A DNA stretch of 43,478 nt from Bacteroidia bacterium. GTDB lineage: Bacteria > Bacteroidota > Bacteroidia > Bacteroidales > Azobacteroidaceae. This document shows positions 1-9,465 of this stretch, piece after piece (within the stretch, counting starts at the first letter, position 1; each line of letters opens with the position of its first letter). The notes beneath the pieces are model-generated. The model made no database searches. It saw only the letters and a list, made by a program, of their open reading frames with translations, and was not told the DNA's origin. The stretch lies in NCBI GenBank assembly GCA_026000155.1, contig BNYG01000022.1:1-43478 (forward strand), in the 5' to 3' direction. Position numbers and translations under genes: made by a program.

Positions 1-1211
1 ACCTTAAATTTGGAAATAAAAGATTGAATACCTATTCCTGCTCTCCCGAATTGCGGGGAAATACAGGCAATAATATGACTTACATCGGCCCCATTTGCCA
101 TGAATCATGCCACGTATTCGGCGCTCCGGCTTATTATGACACCGACGGAGAATCCAGCGGTGGTGATTTTTTAGGAACAGGAAACTGGGATTTAATGGCG
201 AATGGCAGTTGGAACAATCAGGGAGCTACTCCTGCGCATATCAATATGTTCCAGAAAATTGATTTCGGCTGGGTAACGCCCATCGAACTTTCTTCGCCGG
301 AAACAATCACCGATATGCCTAATTCCGCAGAAAATCCGATCGCTTATGTTATCCGGTCAACGAATCCCAATGAGTATTATTTATTGGAAAACCGCCAGAA
401 AACAGGATTTGACGCCTCTATTCCGGGTGCCGGTTTGCTTATTTATCATGTAAACTACAAACAGTCGGACTTCCTGTACAATACGGTCAATAACGGGCAT
501 CCGCAGGGAATTTATCCGGTTTGCTCCGGTTCAAGCTACGAAATTCCAACCGGAACACCGGCTTCTTACGGTTCAATAAACGGCAGCAGATGTACTTATC
601 CTATCACAGGGATAATGAAAAAGGCCGATTTTACCGATCAATCTACTCCTTCCGCTTTTCTATGGACCGGTCAAAAATTAAGCAGACCGGTTACGGATAT
701 TATTCAAAAAAATAAATTAATATCGTTCAATTTTATGCCTCAGGAATTTTCCTTAAACTTGAAGGCGCAAATGGACGGAAACCAGGTGACACTGACTTGG
801 GAAAAACCGGCTTCCGAAAAGGAAATAAAAGGATATAAGATTTACCGGAACAATCAATTTATTTTGCAGACCACAAATATAATTTATCGCGAAACACTGA
901 ACACAGAAGGAACCTACACGTATGGCGTGAGTGTCCTGTTTGAAGGAGACGAAGAATCGCCCAAAGAAGAAGTCGAGGTGATTTATAAGGGAACCGGAAT
1001 GGATCCAATAACACAACATCCGGCATTGGCTGATCCGAATGCCGAATTTGCTATCTATACCCTTTCCGGACAAATCGTTCGCAAAGGACAAATCCATACA
1101 TACAATCAACAAATAATGAATTTGCCTGCAGGCGTTTACATTGTAAGGATTAAACAAAATCAACAAATTTCAAATTTGAAAATAGAAATTTGGGGTAAGG
1201 GTAAAATATGA
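1..1211 (+). CDS. Secreted M6-family metalloprotease, 5'-truncated by the window edge
   Basis: The reading frame is already open at base 3, so the N-terminus lies outside the window. The TTG at 24 is not a credible start, because the residues around it align with the middle of the complete paralogue at 10797-16100 (shared YSCSPELR). The zinc motif HESCH (bases 99-113) followed by FGAPAYYDTD fits the M6 (immune inhibitor A-like) HExxHxxGxxxxxD pattern. A fibronectin-III-like segment follows (about bases 740-990). The C-terminus resembles a type IX secretion sorting tail (FAIYTLSGQIV, LPAGVYIVRI), which suggests export and surface attachment or release. Its stop overlaps the malQ start by four bases (ATGA), so the two are probably co-transcribed. 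Family call is firm; substrate is unknown. Confidence 0.88.
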   Translation, partial: LKFGNKRLNTYSCSPELRGNTGNNMTYIGPICHESCHVFGAPAYYDTDGESSGGDFLGTGNWDLMANGSWNNQGATPAHINMFQKIDFGWVTPIELSSPETITDMPNSAENPIAYVIRSTNPNEYYLLENRQKTGFDASIPGAGLLIYHVNYKQSDFLYNTVNNGHPQGIYPVCSGSSYEIPTGTPASYGSINGSRCTYPITGIMKKADFTDQSTPSAFLWTGQKLSRPVTDIIQKNKLISFNFMPQEFSLNLKAQMDGNQVTLTWEKPASEKEIKGYKIYRNNQFILQTTNIIYRETLNTEGTYTYGVSVLFEGDEESPKEEVEVIYKGTGMDPITQHPALADPNAEFAIYTLSGQIVRKGQIHTYNQQIMNLPAGVYIVRIKQNQQISNLKIEIWGKGKI

Positions 1212-3808
1212 AAATTCGTTTCAACATAAATTTCCATACCATATGGGGGCAGACGCTGTACATTACGGGGTCTATTCCTGAATTGGGAAATTGGAATACT
1301 GCCGCGGCGAAAGAAATGGATTACATCGAGGACGGCAATTGGACGCTCGAACTCAATCTGCCGGATAAAGCGGTGAATCTGGAATATCGTTATTTCCTGA
1401 AATCCAATAACAAACTGACCTTTGAAGAATGGAATAAAAATCATTTTCTGACGATTATCGACACGCAACAATCGTATTACCTGCTGGATTACTGGCAAAA
1501 CCGGCCGCAAAATCAAGCGTTGTATTCTTCGGCATTTATCAAAAGCTGGTTTGCCCATCCGTGCGACAAGTTTGAGCGCGTGCTGAAATCCAAGCGGAAA
1601 ATACGACTCAAAATACTGGCGCCGTCCATAGCTAAAAATGAAAGTCTGGCTATTTCGGGTAACCAGGAAGAAATGGGTAATTGGGATCCGGAAAAAGCCT
1701 TAGTGACGGCTTGCGAAAAATTTCCCGAATGGTGGGTGGACCTGGATTCCGGTAACATCCGCTATCCGCTTGAATATAAATTCTGTATCCTCAACAATGA
1801 TACCAAATCCGTTGTCCGTTGGGAAACCGGCGAAAACCGGACGTTGATCCTTCCCGATTTGGAAGCCAACGAAACCGGCATTGTTTCCGGCTTGCAATTC
1901 CGGGACGAACAAACGCAATGGCGCGGCGCAGGAGTGGCTATTCCCGTTTTTTCCTTGCGTACGCAAAACAGCTTCGGCATCGGCGATTTTGAAGATTTGC
2001 ATCGCATGATTGATTGGGTGAAGGCAACCCATCAAAAAATCATTCAAATCCTGCCCATCAACGATACAACGATGACCCATACCCGGCTCGATTCGTATCC
2101 TTACAATGCCGTTTCCATTTATGCCCTGCATCCGCTATATTTGAGTTTGGATGGGGTGGGAACACTCAAAGATCCGGCAAGAAATGCGTTTTACCACACT
2201 AAACAGCAAGAATTAAATCGCTTGCCGGTGGTGGATTATGAAGAAGTGGATCGCTTGAAATGGGATTTTTTCCGGGAAATTTTCCAACAGGAAGGCGAAG
2301 AAATAATGACATCACAAGCATTTACCGTTTTTTGGGAAGAAAACAAAGACTGGTTACTTCCGTATGCCGCCTATTCCTGTCAACGAGATAATTATCCGGC
2401 GCCCGGTTTGTACTACTATATCCAATTCCATGCACATCAACAATTGACGAAAGTGCGGAATTACGCCCGGCAGTACGGAATTGTGTTAAAAGGCGATATT
2501 CCGATCGGGATCAGCAGGGAAAGCGTAGAAGCTCAAACAGAACCCGGTTATTTCAATATGAACTTCCAGGCCGGCGCCCCGCCCGATGATTTTTCCTTTA
2601 AAGGTCAGAATTGGGGTTTCCCGACCTACAATTGGAACGCCATGGAAGCCGATGATTATCATTGGTGGAAAAAACGCTTCCGCAAAATGGCTGACTATTT
2701 CGATGCTTACCGTATCGACCATATTTTGGGATTTTTCCGTATCTGGCAAATCCCGGAAGATTCCATTGAAGGATTGTTGGGCTATTTCAGTCCCGCTTTG
2801 CCTTTTTCCATAGAAGAAATCGAAAATGCCGGACTAAAATTCCGGGGCGAAGGATTTACCAAAGCGCATATCCATGAAAAATGCTTGCCGGAATTATTCG
2901 GAGAATACACTTCCGAAGTACAACAATTGTATTTGGATCGGATTGATGCTGAACATTTTGCACTTAAACAGAAATGGGATACGCAACGGAAAATACAAGC
3001 GGGTTTTGCCGGAAAAGAAGATGACAAAAGCCGGATGATTGGCGCCGGACTGTTTTCCATCTGCAACGAAGTCCTGTTTATAGAAGATCACGAACAACGA
3101 GGCTACTATCATCCCCGGATATCCGCTTCATCCGCCTCTATTTACCAGGAATTGGATCATGCCGGCCAATACGCTTTCGATTATTTGTATTGGAATTATT
3201 TTTACCAGCGGAACAACGAATTTTGGAAAAAAGAAGCTTTAAAACACCTGACGCCCCTTGTCAACGCTACCGATATGCTGGTTTGCGGGGAAGATTTGGG
3301 AATGATTCCCCATACCGTTCCGGAAGTGATGCATAAATTGCAAATACTCAGTCTGGAAATAGAACGGATGCCTAAATCGCCGGACAGGGAATTTACCGAC
3401 TTAAACCGGCTGCCCTATCTTTCGGTTTGTACGACATCCACTCACGATATGACGACCCTGCGAGGCTGGTGGAAAGAAGATAAAGAAAAAACACAACGCT
3501 ATTTCAACGAAGTGTTAAAACGAGAAGGAGCCGCTCCCGCAGAATGTACACCCGAAATAAGCGAAGCCATTATCCGCAATCACCTGACTGCGCCATCCAT
3601 GCTCACCATTATTCCCTTGCAGGACTGGCTGGCAATGGATGCGCAATTGCGGATTCCCGATCCGGATGCCGAACGGATCAATATCCCCGCCCATTCCCGC
3701 CACTATTGGCGGTATCGCATGCATCTCACTATCGAGGAATTATTACAAGCAGAAACATTGAATACTAAAATACGGGAATTAATACAACAATCTTCACGTA
3801 ATATTTAA
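1208..3808 (+). CDS. malQ: 4-alpha-glucanotransferase (amylomaltase, GH77) with two N-terminal starch-binding domains
   Basis: Transfers alpha-1,4-glucan segments between maltooligosaccharides in cytoplasmic maltodextrin and glycogen metabolism. The 866 residues begin with two CBM20-like modules (about 1-95 and 130-235, each with a GNW motif), followed by the GH77 barrel. Visible catalytic elements are the nucleophile in YRIDH (Asp504), the acid/base in CGEDLG (Glu695) and the third carboxylate in STHDMTT (Asp747). The length and double CBM20 match the long DPE2-like form common in Bacteroidetes rather than the roughly 500-aa form. The start overlaps the upstream protease stop by four bases. 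No frameshift or missing catalytic residue is seen. Confidence 0.95.
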   Translation: MKIRFNINFHTIWGQTLYITGSIPELGNWNTAAAKEMDYIEDGNWTLELNLPDKAVNLEYRYFLKSNNKLTFEEWNKNHFLTIIDTQQSYYLLDYWQNRPQNQALYSSAFIKSWFAHPCDKFERVLKSKRKIRLKILAPSIAKNESLAISGNQEEMGNWDPEKALVTACEKFPEWWVDLDSGNIRYPLEYKFCILNNDTKSVVRWETGENRTLILPDLEANETGIVSGLQFRDEQTQWRGAGVAIPVFSLRTQNSFGIGDFEDLHRMIDWVKATHQKIIQILPINDTTMTHTRLDSYPYNAVSIYALHPLYLSLDGVGTLKDPARNAFYHTKQQELNRLPVVDYEEVDRLKWDFFREIFQQEGEEIMTSQAFTVFWEENKDWLLPYAAYSCQRDNYPAPGLYYYIQFHAHQQLTKVRNYARQYGIVLKGDIPIGISRESVEAQTEPGYFNMNFQAGAPPDDFSFKGQNWGFPTYNWNAMEADDYHWWKKRFRKMADYFDAYRIDHILGFFRIWQIPEDSIEGLLGYFSPALPFSIEEIENAGLKFRGEGFTKAHIHEKCLPELFGEYTSEVQQLYLDRIDAEHFALKQKWDTQRKIQAGFAGKEDDKSRMIGAGLFSICNEVLFIEDHEQRGYYHPRISASSASIYQELDHAGQYAFDYLYWNYFYQRNNEFWKKEALKHLTPLVNATDMLVCGEDLGMIPHTVPEVMHKLQILSLEIERMPKSPDREFTDLNRLPYLSVCTTSTHDMTTLRGWWKEDKEKTQRYFNEVLKREGAAPAECTPEISEAIIRNHLTAPSMLTIIPLQDWLAMDAQLRIPDPDAERINIPAHSRHYWRYRMHLTIEELLQAETLNTKIRELIQQSSRNI

Positions 3809-3908
3809 AAATTAACTAATTACTTGATTGAAAATATGGAAGATTAAGATGCAGGGAATTGCATACGTATATACTTCGGACGTACTGAAGTTACCAAAGG
3901 AAGATAAC

Positions 3909-4568
3909 CTATTCTTTCTGCTCAATACACCCCTCCAACTGCGGTTCCTCCTCTTCGTTCAACGCCTCCTCTTCTTCCTCCGGCTCTGCCGGTTTTTGGG
4001 GTCCGTATTGCCTGAAAAGGACAGCGCCAATCAATCCGCTGATGGCGCCGGACAAATGGCCTTCCCAGGAAATGGACGGATCGACGATTTCCGCTACCGG
4101 AAACATATTCCATAAGGAACTGCCATACAGGAAAACGACCAATAAAGACACGGCCATGAGCGGAATGTATTTCCGGAAAATGCCGCTAAAAAACAGGAAG
4201 AACGACAAGGCATAGACCAAACCGCTTGCCCCGATATGCCAGGATTCCCGTCCGATGCACCAGGTGAAAAAGCCGGACAAGAGCCACAAAACCGGCATCA
4301 CGGCAAATCCTATTTCGTTGTAAAAATAAAACAGGCACCAACCCAACACAATCAAGGGAATACTGTTGGAAAACAAATGCTGCAGGCCGGAATGAATCAG
4401 CGGTTCGGTCAGGATGCCCTTCAATCCGGAAAGTGTCCGGGGATAGATTCCCAAGCGATGCCAGTCCGCTTCCAAGCCTTTTTCAAGCAACAAAACCAGC
4501 CAAAGAAGCAACACAAAAATGCAGGGAAAAAGAAAAGCATACAGCAATCGTTTTGTCTCAACTCTCAT
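3909..4568 (-). CDS. Rhomboid family intramembrane serine protease
   Basis: A 219-aa multi-pass membrane protein. The rhomboid catalytic dyad is visible: Ser115 in GASGLVY and His171 in WEGHLSGA, with the supporting HLFSN motif at 64-68. Rhomboids cleave transmembrane segments of membrane proteins within the bilayer. At least five or six hydrophobic helices precede a strongly acidic C-terminal tail (PEEEEEALNEEEE) that probably sits in the cytoplasm. The gene is alone on the minus strand between malQ and the glycogen operon. It is therefore not part of their transcripts, and no functional link is shown. The substrate is unknown. Confidence 0.9.
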   Translation of the reverse strand: MRVETKRLLYAFLFPCIFVLLLWLVLLLEKGLEADWHRLGIYPRTLSGLKGILTEPLIHSGLQHLFSNSIPLIVLGWCLFYFYNEIGFAVMPVLWLLSGFFTWCIGRESWHIGASGLVYALSFFLFFSGIFRKYIPLMAVSLLVVFLYGSSLWNMFPVAEIVDPSISWEGHLSGAISGLIGAVLFRQYGPQKPAEPEEEEEALNEEEEPQLEGCIEQKE

Positions 4569-4615
4569 AAAAATATTCTTTTATGCAAAATTAGATAAAT
4601 TTACAAAAAAAACAC

Positions 4616-4623
4616 TATATTTG
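4616..4623 (+). promoter_or_regulatory. Bacteroidetes-type -7 promoter element for the glycogen operon
   Basis: TATATTTG matches the TAnnTTTG -7 consensus and lies 28 bases before the ATG of the debranching enzyme gene. A convincing -33 TTTG is not seen at the usual 19-21 base spacing; TTAG at 4591 is the nearest candidate. Confidence 0.55.
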
Positions 4624-4651
4624 TGCGTATTATAATATACCTGTTGAAATT

Positions 4652-6592
4652 ATGGGATACCTTAAATTCGATAAAACACTATTAATCAATTTGGAAGAAT
4701 CTTTGAAAAGAGAGATTCTACGTACCAACCGGGGGGGCGCTTATCACTCGACCACGATTGTTGATTGCAATACGCGTAAATATCACGGGCTGTTGGTTTG
4801 CCCGGTTCCCCAACTCGATTCGGACAATCATGTGTTGCTGTCTTCGTTGGACGAAACGGTCATCCAGCACGGTGCGGAATTTAATTTGGGTGTACATCAA
4901 TACGCCAATTATAATTTCAGTCCGAACGGACACAAATACGTTCGCCAATTTGAATTTGAAGCGGTTCCGAAAACCATTTACCGGGTGGGAGGCGTGATTC
5001 TCTCCAAAGAAAAAGTATTTACGGCATTCGAAAACCGTATATTAATCAAATATACCTTATTGGATGCCCACTCGCCTACGACCCTGCGGTTTAAACCTTT
5101 TTTGGCTTTCCGCAATGTCAACAGCCTGACGTATGCCAATCCGGTAGCCGATTGGAATTATACGGAAATAGAAAACGGCATCAAAACGTGCATGTACAAG
5201 GGTTATCCCGATCTGCACATGCAATTCAGCCAGCCGGTGAAGTTTGTCTATCAACCGGACTGGTATAAAGACATCGAATATTCCAAGGAATTGGAGCGCG
5301 GTTTTCCGTATAAAGAGGATTTATACGTACCCGGTTATTTTGAACTGGATATAAAAAAAGGGGAATCTATTTATTTTTCGGGAGGGGATACGTTCATCGA
5401 CACCGCTTTGATTGCGGAAAAATACGAAGAAGAATCGCAGACACGCACTCCGCGTACCAGCTTTTATAATTGTTTGAAAAATTCGGCGCAACAATTTTAT
5501 CACCGTCCTACCGAAAACGATGCCTACCTCTTGGCGGGTTATCCCTGGTTTAAGGTACGGGCGCGGGATTTATTCATTTCCATGCCGGGATGTTCCCTTG
5601 CCATTGAAGACCCGGTCCGTTTTGAAAAGCTGATGGATACGGCCGCCCCGGCGCTCCGGCGGTTTATGGAAGATGGCAGTCTGGATAAGGTGATTCAGGA
5701 AATCGACCTGCCGGATGTTCCCCTCTGGGCGATTTGGGCTTTGCAACAATATGCCAAAGCGACTTCACCGGCACAGTGCGATGCACGCTACGGCGATTTA
5801 GTCACGGAAATCATTCAATACATACAAGCGAATAAGCATCCGAATTTATTATTAGACAGCAACGGACTGCTGCGTACGGACGGAAAAGACCACCCGATTA
5901 CCTGGATGAATTCCACTTCTGAAGGCAAGCCCATTGTGCCCCGTTCGGGTTATATTGTTGAATTTAATGCTTTGTGGTATAATGCCTTAAAATTTGCCGG
6001 AGAATTTGCTGTTCTTCGCAAAGAAGAAGAAAAAGCAGCCTTATTGGAACAAGCGGCCGCTAAAACAGCTGTTTCGTTCGTAGAAACGTTTGTCAACGGT
6101 TACGGTTATCTATATGATTATGTAGATGGCAATTACATTGACTGGAGTGTCCGTCCGAATATGTTGTTTGCCATTGCGCTGGACTATTCTCCGCTAAGCC
6201 GGAGCCAGCGGCGCACCGTATTAAATATTGTGACGAAAGAATTATTGACACCCAAAGGAATCCGCTCGCTCAGCCCCAAAAGTGAAAGTTACCGTCCTTA
6301 TTATATAGGGCCTCAACAGGAACGCGATTTGGCTTATCATCAGGGAACGGTATGGCCTTGGTTATTAGGATTTTATTTAGAAGCCTATTTAAAGCTGTAC
6401 CAATACAGCGGTATTTCTTTTGTGGAACGGATGCTCATTGGTTTGGATGAAGAAATGAATACGCATTGCATCAGTTCGCTTTCCGAGCTTTTCGACGGCA
6501 ATCCGCCTTTCCAAAGCCGGGGAGCTATTTCTTTTGCCATGAATGTATCGGCTATTTTGCGAATGTTGAAGTTGATAGAGAATTATGAATAA
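4652..6592 (+). CDS. Glycogen debranching enzyme (amylo-alpha-1,6-glucosidase type)
   Basis: 646 aa. The N-terminal domain (about 15-230) contains RTNRGGAYHSTTIVDCNTRKYHGLL, typical of the GDE N-terminal family. It is followed by an alpha/alpha-barrel GDE C-terminal domain (about 265-640) with AGYPWFKVRARD and YHQGTVWPW (His563). This type removes alpha-1,6 branch stubs from glycogen or limit dextrins in the cytoplasm. It is the first gene of the five-gene forward operon running to 16100, and the next genes make (GT4) and cut (GH57) alpha-glucans. The start at 4652 is supported by the promoter just upstream. Nothing is missing relative to the usual bacterial form. Confidence 0.92.
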   Translation: MGYLKFDKTLLINLEESLKREILRTNRGGAYHSTTIVDCNTRKYHGLLVCPVPQLDSDNHVLLSSLDETVIQHGAEFNLGVHQYANYNFSPNGHKYVRQFEFEAVPKTIYRVGGVILSKEKVFTAFENRILIKYTLLDAHSPTTLRFKPFLAFRNVNSLTYANPVADWNYTEIENGIKTCMYKGYPDLHMQFSQPVKFVYQPDWYKDIEYSKELERGFPYKEDLYVPGYFELDIKKGESIYFSGGDTFIDTALIAEKYEEESQTRTPRTSFYNCLKNSAQQFYHRPTENDAYLLAGYPWFKVRARDLFISMPGCSLAIEDPVRFEKLMDTAAPALRRFMEDGSLDKVIQEIDLPDVPLWAIWALQQYAKATSPAQCDARYGDLVTEIIQYIQANKHPNLLLDSNGLLRTDGKDHPITWMNSTSEGKPIVPRSGYIVEFNALWYNALKFAGEFAVLRKEEEKAALLEQAAAKTAVSFVETFVNGYGYLYDYVDGNYIDWSVRPNMLFAIALDYSPLSRSQRRTVLNIVTKELLTPKGIRSLSPKSESYRPYYIGPQQERDLAYHQGTVWPWLLGFYLEAYLKLYQYSGISFVERMLIGLDEEMNTHCISSLSELFDGNPPFQSRGAISFAMNVSAILRMLKLIENYE

Positions 6593-6602
6593 TGTAAATA
6601 AA

Positions 6603-6639
6603 TTTCTGTCATTGCGGGCTTGACCCGTCATGACAGAAA
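6603..6639. repeat. Palindromic repeat, family 1, copy A
   Basis: Outer arms TTTCTGTCAT (6603-6612) and ATGACAGAAA (6630-6639) flank an inner CGGG/CCCG pair with a cttga loop. It lies between the debranching enzyme stop and the glycogen synthase start, so it would form a hairpin in the operon mRNA about 14 bases before the start codon. Related copies are at 28089, 31251, 36074 and 37794. Confidence 0.8.
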
Positions 6640-6652
6640 ACAAGAAAAAGAT

Positions 6653-7915
6653 ATGAAAGCGTTGATGTTTGGTTGGGAATTCCCACCCCATATTTTAGGA
6701 GGACTTGGTACTGCCAGTTATGGTTTGACCAAGGGTATGGCGTTACAGCCCGATATGGATATAACGTTTGTGATGCCCAAGCCCTGGGGAGATGAAGACC
6801 GGAGTTTTCTCCGCTTGATCGGCTCCTGCAATACACCCATTGTGAGGAAAGAGGTAACGTGGGATTATGTCAAAGAGCGCATAGGAGACTGCATGGATCC
6901 GCAACTTTATTTTGATTTGAGAAGCCATATCTATGCCAATTTCAGTTACTTTCCAACGAACGATTTGGGCTGTGTCGGCTTTTCCGGAAGATACCCCGAT
7001 AACTTGCTGGAAGAAATAAACAATTATTCCATTGTAGCCGGCGTCATTGCCCGGACAATCCCTTGCGATATTATTCACTCGCACGACTGGTTGACTTATC
7101 CGGCGGGTATTCATGCAAAAACCGTTACCGGAAAACCCTTGGTGATTCATGTGCATGCCACGGATTTCGACCGCAGCCGCGGCAAAGTCAATCCGACCGT
7201 TTACGGCATTGAAAAAGACGGAATGGATCATGCCGACCACATCCTTACGGTAAGCAATCTGACACGCAATATTGTCATTGAAAAATATCATCAGGATCCG
7301 AGAAAAGTAACCACGGTTCACAATGCCGTGGAGCCGATGAGTCCGGATGTGGCCGCTATCAGTTCCAAGAAAGGCACGAACGACAAAGTAGTTACTTTCC
7401 TGGGGCGGATTACCATGCAAAAAGGACCGGAATATTTTGTGGAAGCAGCGGCCAAAGTGTTGGCAAAAAAGGATAATGTTCGTTTTGTGATGGCCGGCAA
7501 CGGCGATATGATGAACCAGATGATTCGTCTGGCAGCACAACGCGGCATTTCCGACCGGTTCCATTTCACCGGTTTTATGAAAGGGACCCAAGTGTATGAA
7601 GTATTGAAATCCAGCGATGTCTATGTCATGCCTTCCGTTTCGGAACCGTTCGGCATCTCGCCTTTGGAAGCGATGCAATGCGGTGTTCCGACTATTATTT
7701 CCAAACAGTCGGGTTGCGCCGAAATTTTGGACAAAGCCATCAAAACGGATTATTGGGACATTGAAGCCATGTCGGATGCGATGTATTCGATTATCACCTA
7801 TCCCAGTATGGCTGAGTACCTTCAGGTAGAGGGAAAAGAAGAGGTTGACCGGATTACCTGGGAAAAAGCCGGATTAAAAGTAAGAGCTATCTACGATCAA
7901 GTAATAAATAAGTGA
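6653..7915 (+). CDS. Glycogen/starch synthase-like glycosyltransferase (GT4-type, GT-B fold)
   Basis: 420 aa from the ATG at 6653. A TTG at 6620 would extend the frame but lies inside a palindromic repeat, and the sequence starting MKALMFGWEFPPHILGGLG matches the family N-terminus. The GT-B donor site is visible as SEPFGISPLEAM (Glu331 and Glu339, the E-x7-E motif), with FLGRITMQKGPEYF before it. It probably extends alpha-1,4-glucan from a nucleotide-glucose donor in the cytoplasm, given flanking debranching and GH57 genes. A trehalose or other glycosyl product cannot be excluded from sequence alone. The stop overlaps the next start by four bases (GTGA). Confidence 0.85.
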   Translation: MKALMFGWEFPPHILGGLGTASYGLTKGMALQPDMDITFVMPKPWGDEDRSFLRLIGSCNTPIVRKEVTWDYVKERIGDCMDPQLYFDLRSHIYANFSYFPTNDLGCVGFSGRYPDNLLEEINNYSIVAGVIARTIPCDIIHSHDWLTYPAGIHAKTVTGKPLVIHVHATDFDRSRGKVNPTVYGIEKDGMDHADHILTVSNLTRNIVIEKYHQDPRKVTTVHNAVEPMSPDVAAISSKKGTNDKVVTFLGRITMQKGPEYFVEAAAKVLAKKDNVRFVMAGNGDMMNQMIRLAAQRGISDRFHFTGFMKGTQVYEVLKSSDVYVMPSVSEPFGISPLEAMQCGVPTIISKQSGCAEILDKAIKTDYWDIEAMSDAMYSIITYPSMAEYLQVEGKEEVDRITWEKAGLKVRAIYDQVINK

Positions 7916-9453
7916 ACCGTCAACAGCAACATAGTGACCGGAATATTTTATTGGCTACAATAATAGTGCTCCTTGCAGGATTAGTTATCCGCTGGGTGGC
8001 TTTGGGTGTTTTTCCGGCAGGAATGCATCAGGACGAAGCTTATTCCGGCTACGAAGCCTACTCGTTGTTAAAGTACGGAGTGGATTCGTGGGGCTATCAC
8101 AATCCCGTCCATTTTACTACTTGGGGAAGCGGAATGAATGCGCTGTATATTTATTTATCCATGATTCCGATTCGGTTGTTCGGATTGTCCGCTTTTTCTA
8201 TTCGCTTCACACAGGCGCTGTTTGGTAGTCTGTCTTTAGTTATTTTTTATCTGTTGTGTAAAGAAACCGGAAATAAAAAGCTGGCGTTGTTGGGCTTATT
8301 TATTTTAGCCATCAATCCTTGGCACATCATGATGTCCCGTTGGGCTTGGGATAGTAATCTGACGGTTTCTTTTCTGTTAGCCGGTATGTACTTTTTTATT
8401 ATCGGTTTAAAAAAATCGCCTTTCCTGATACTTTCCGCTCTTTTTTATGGAATGAGTTTATACGGCTATCCCACCACATGGGTTACTTTGCCTTTTATCC
8501 TGCTGTTAATGATTGTCTATAGCCTATATTGCAAACGCTTACACTTTTCAAGAAGTTTGGTGGCAGCCGTCATTGTGTTCGGAATGCTTGCATTACCGAT
8601 GCTCTTGTATGTATTGGTTAATTATGGAATTATCCCCGAAATACGTACCGGATGGATTTCCATTCCTAAATTAGTGGTTTGGCGCAGTAATTATTTTTCA
8701 CTTCATACCCTCCTTGACACAATTGTCTGGTTGTGTAATCTGTTTGGTTTTCAACGAGGTTCGATTCAGAGTGTATTACCTTATTTTGGGATGTATTATT
8801 TATTCAGTACACCCTTTATCATATGGGGATTTATCGACATACTCACCACAGGAATCAAAAAACTCAAACAGCGGGAGTTTTTCCTTCCGTTAGTCGTTAT
8901 TTTTCAAGTGATTGGTGCACTGTTCTTTCTACTTACGTTAAGCTATCCGGCTGTTCACCGGGTGAATGTGATTCATCTACCCTTGATTTTCTGCAATGTT
9001 TACGGTCTCATGCTGTTTTGGAAAAAATTCAAAAAAACAGTCGCCAGATGGGTGATAGCGCTCTATTCCATTAGCTTTATTCTTTTTGCCTACACCTATT
9101 TCACTACGCAACCTCCTTTTTTTAGCGGTTATCAACAAGCGCTCCATAAAGCCATTGCTTCCGAAGCGGAAACCGTATATATCAGCGACCTGATGCATCC
9201 GGTGTTTCTCTTTGAATCCCGTTATCCGGTCAAAGACTACATACGCGAAGTAAAATATGCTAATTATCCGGCTGTTTATTTAAAGGCAAGCCGTATTGGA
9301 AGATACCGGTTGATTTTCGATCAAAAAAAGGTGGATGATCAGGGCGTTTATATTTTCCCTCACTATTTCAAAAACATGTATAAACGATTGCTGCATCATG
9401 GATTCAAAATTGAATCGTATGAAGATTTTTATTATGCAGAAAAAATACAATAA
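7912..9453 (+). CDS. GT39/ArnT-like multi-pass membrane glycosyltransferase
   Basis: 513 aa starting at GTG 7912, overlapping the glycogen synthase stop. A first transmembrane helix (about 12-32) is followed by a periplasmic loop with GMHQDEAYSGYEAYSLL. The DE pair there corresponds to the metal/catalytic acidic motif of GT-C enzymes using polyprenyl-phosphate sugars (PMT/ArnT families). About ten further hydrophobic helices run to residue 400, then a soluble C-terminal domain (about 405-513). Such enzymes transfer sugar from a lipid carrier to an acceptor outside the cytoplasm. Its place between two cytoplasmic glycogen enzymes is unexpected. Acceptor and donor are unknown. Confidence 0.72.
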   Translation: MNRQQQHSDRNILLATIIVLLAGLVIRWVALGVFPAGMHQDEAYSGYEAYSLLKYGVDSWGYHNPVHFTTWGSGMNALYIYLSMIPIRLFGLSAFSIRFTQALFGSLSLVIFYLLCKETGNKKLALLGLFILAINPWHIMMSRWAWDSNLTVSFLLAGMYFFIIGLKKSPFLILSALFYGMSLYGYPTTWVTLPFILLLMIVYSLYCKRLHFSRSLVAAVIVFGMLALPMLLYVLVNYGIIPEIRTGWISIPKLVVWRSNYFSLHTLLDTIVWLCNLFGFQRGSIQSVLPYFGMYYLFSTPFIIWGFIDILTTGIKKLKQREFFLPLVVIFQVIGALFFLLTLSYPAVHRVNVIHLPLIFCNVYGLMLFWKKFKKTVARWVIALYSISFILFAYTYFTTQPPFFSGYQQALHKAIASEAETVYISDLMHPVFLFESRYPVKDYIREVKYANYPAVYLKASRIGRYRLIFDQKKVDDQGVYIFPHYFKNMYKRLLHHGFKIESYEDFYYAEKIQ

Positions 9454-9465
9454 AATAATAGTATT

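Noticed and set aside
3828..4115. A 95-codon plus-strand frame after malQ
   Set aside because: It overlaps the rhomboid gene on the other strand, and the visible catalytic motifs support the rhomboid.
6743..7678. A 311-codon open frame on the minus strand
   Set aside because: It lies wholly opposite the glycogen synthase gene, has no family resemblance and no promoter, and follows from the codon usage of the real gene.
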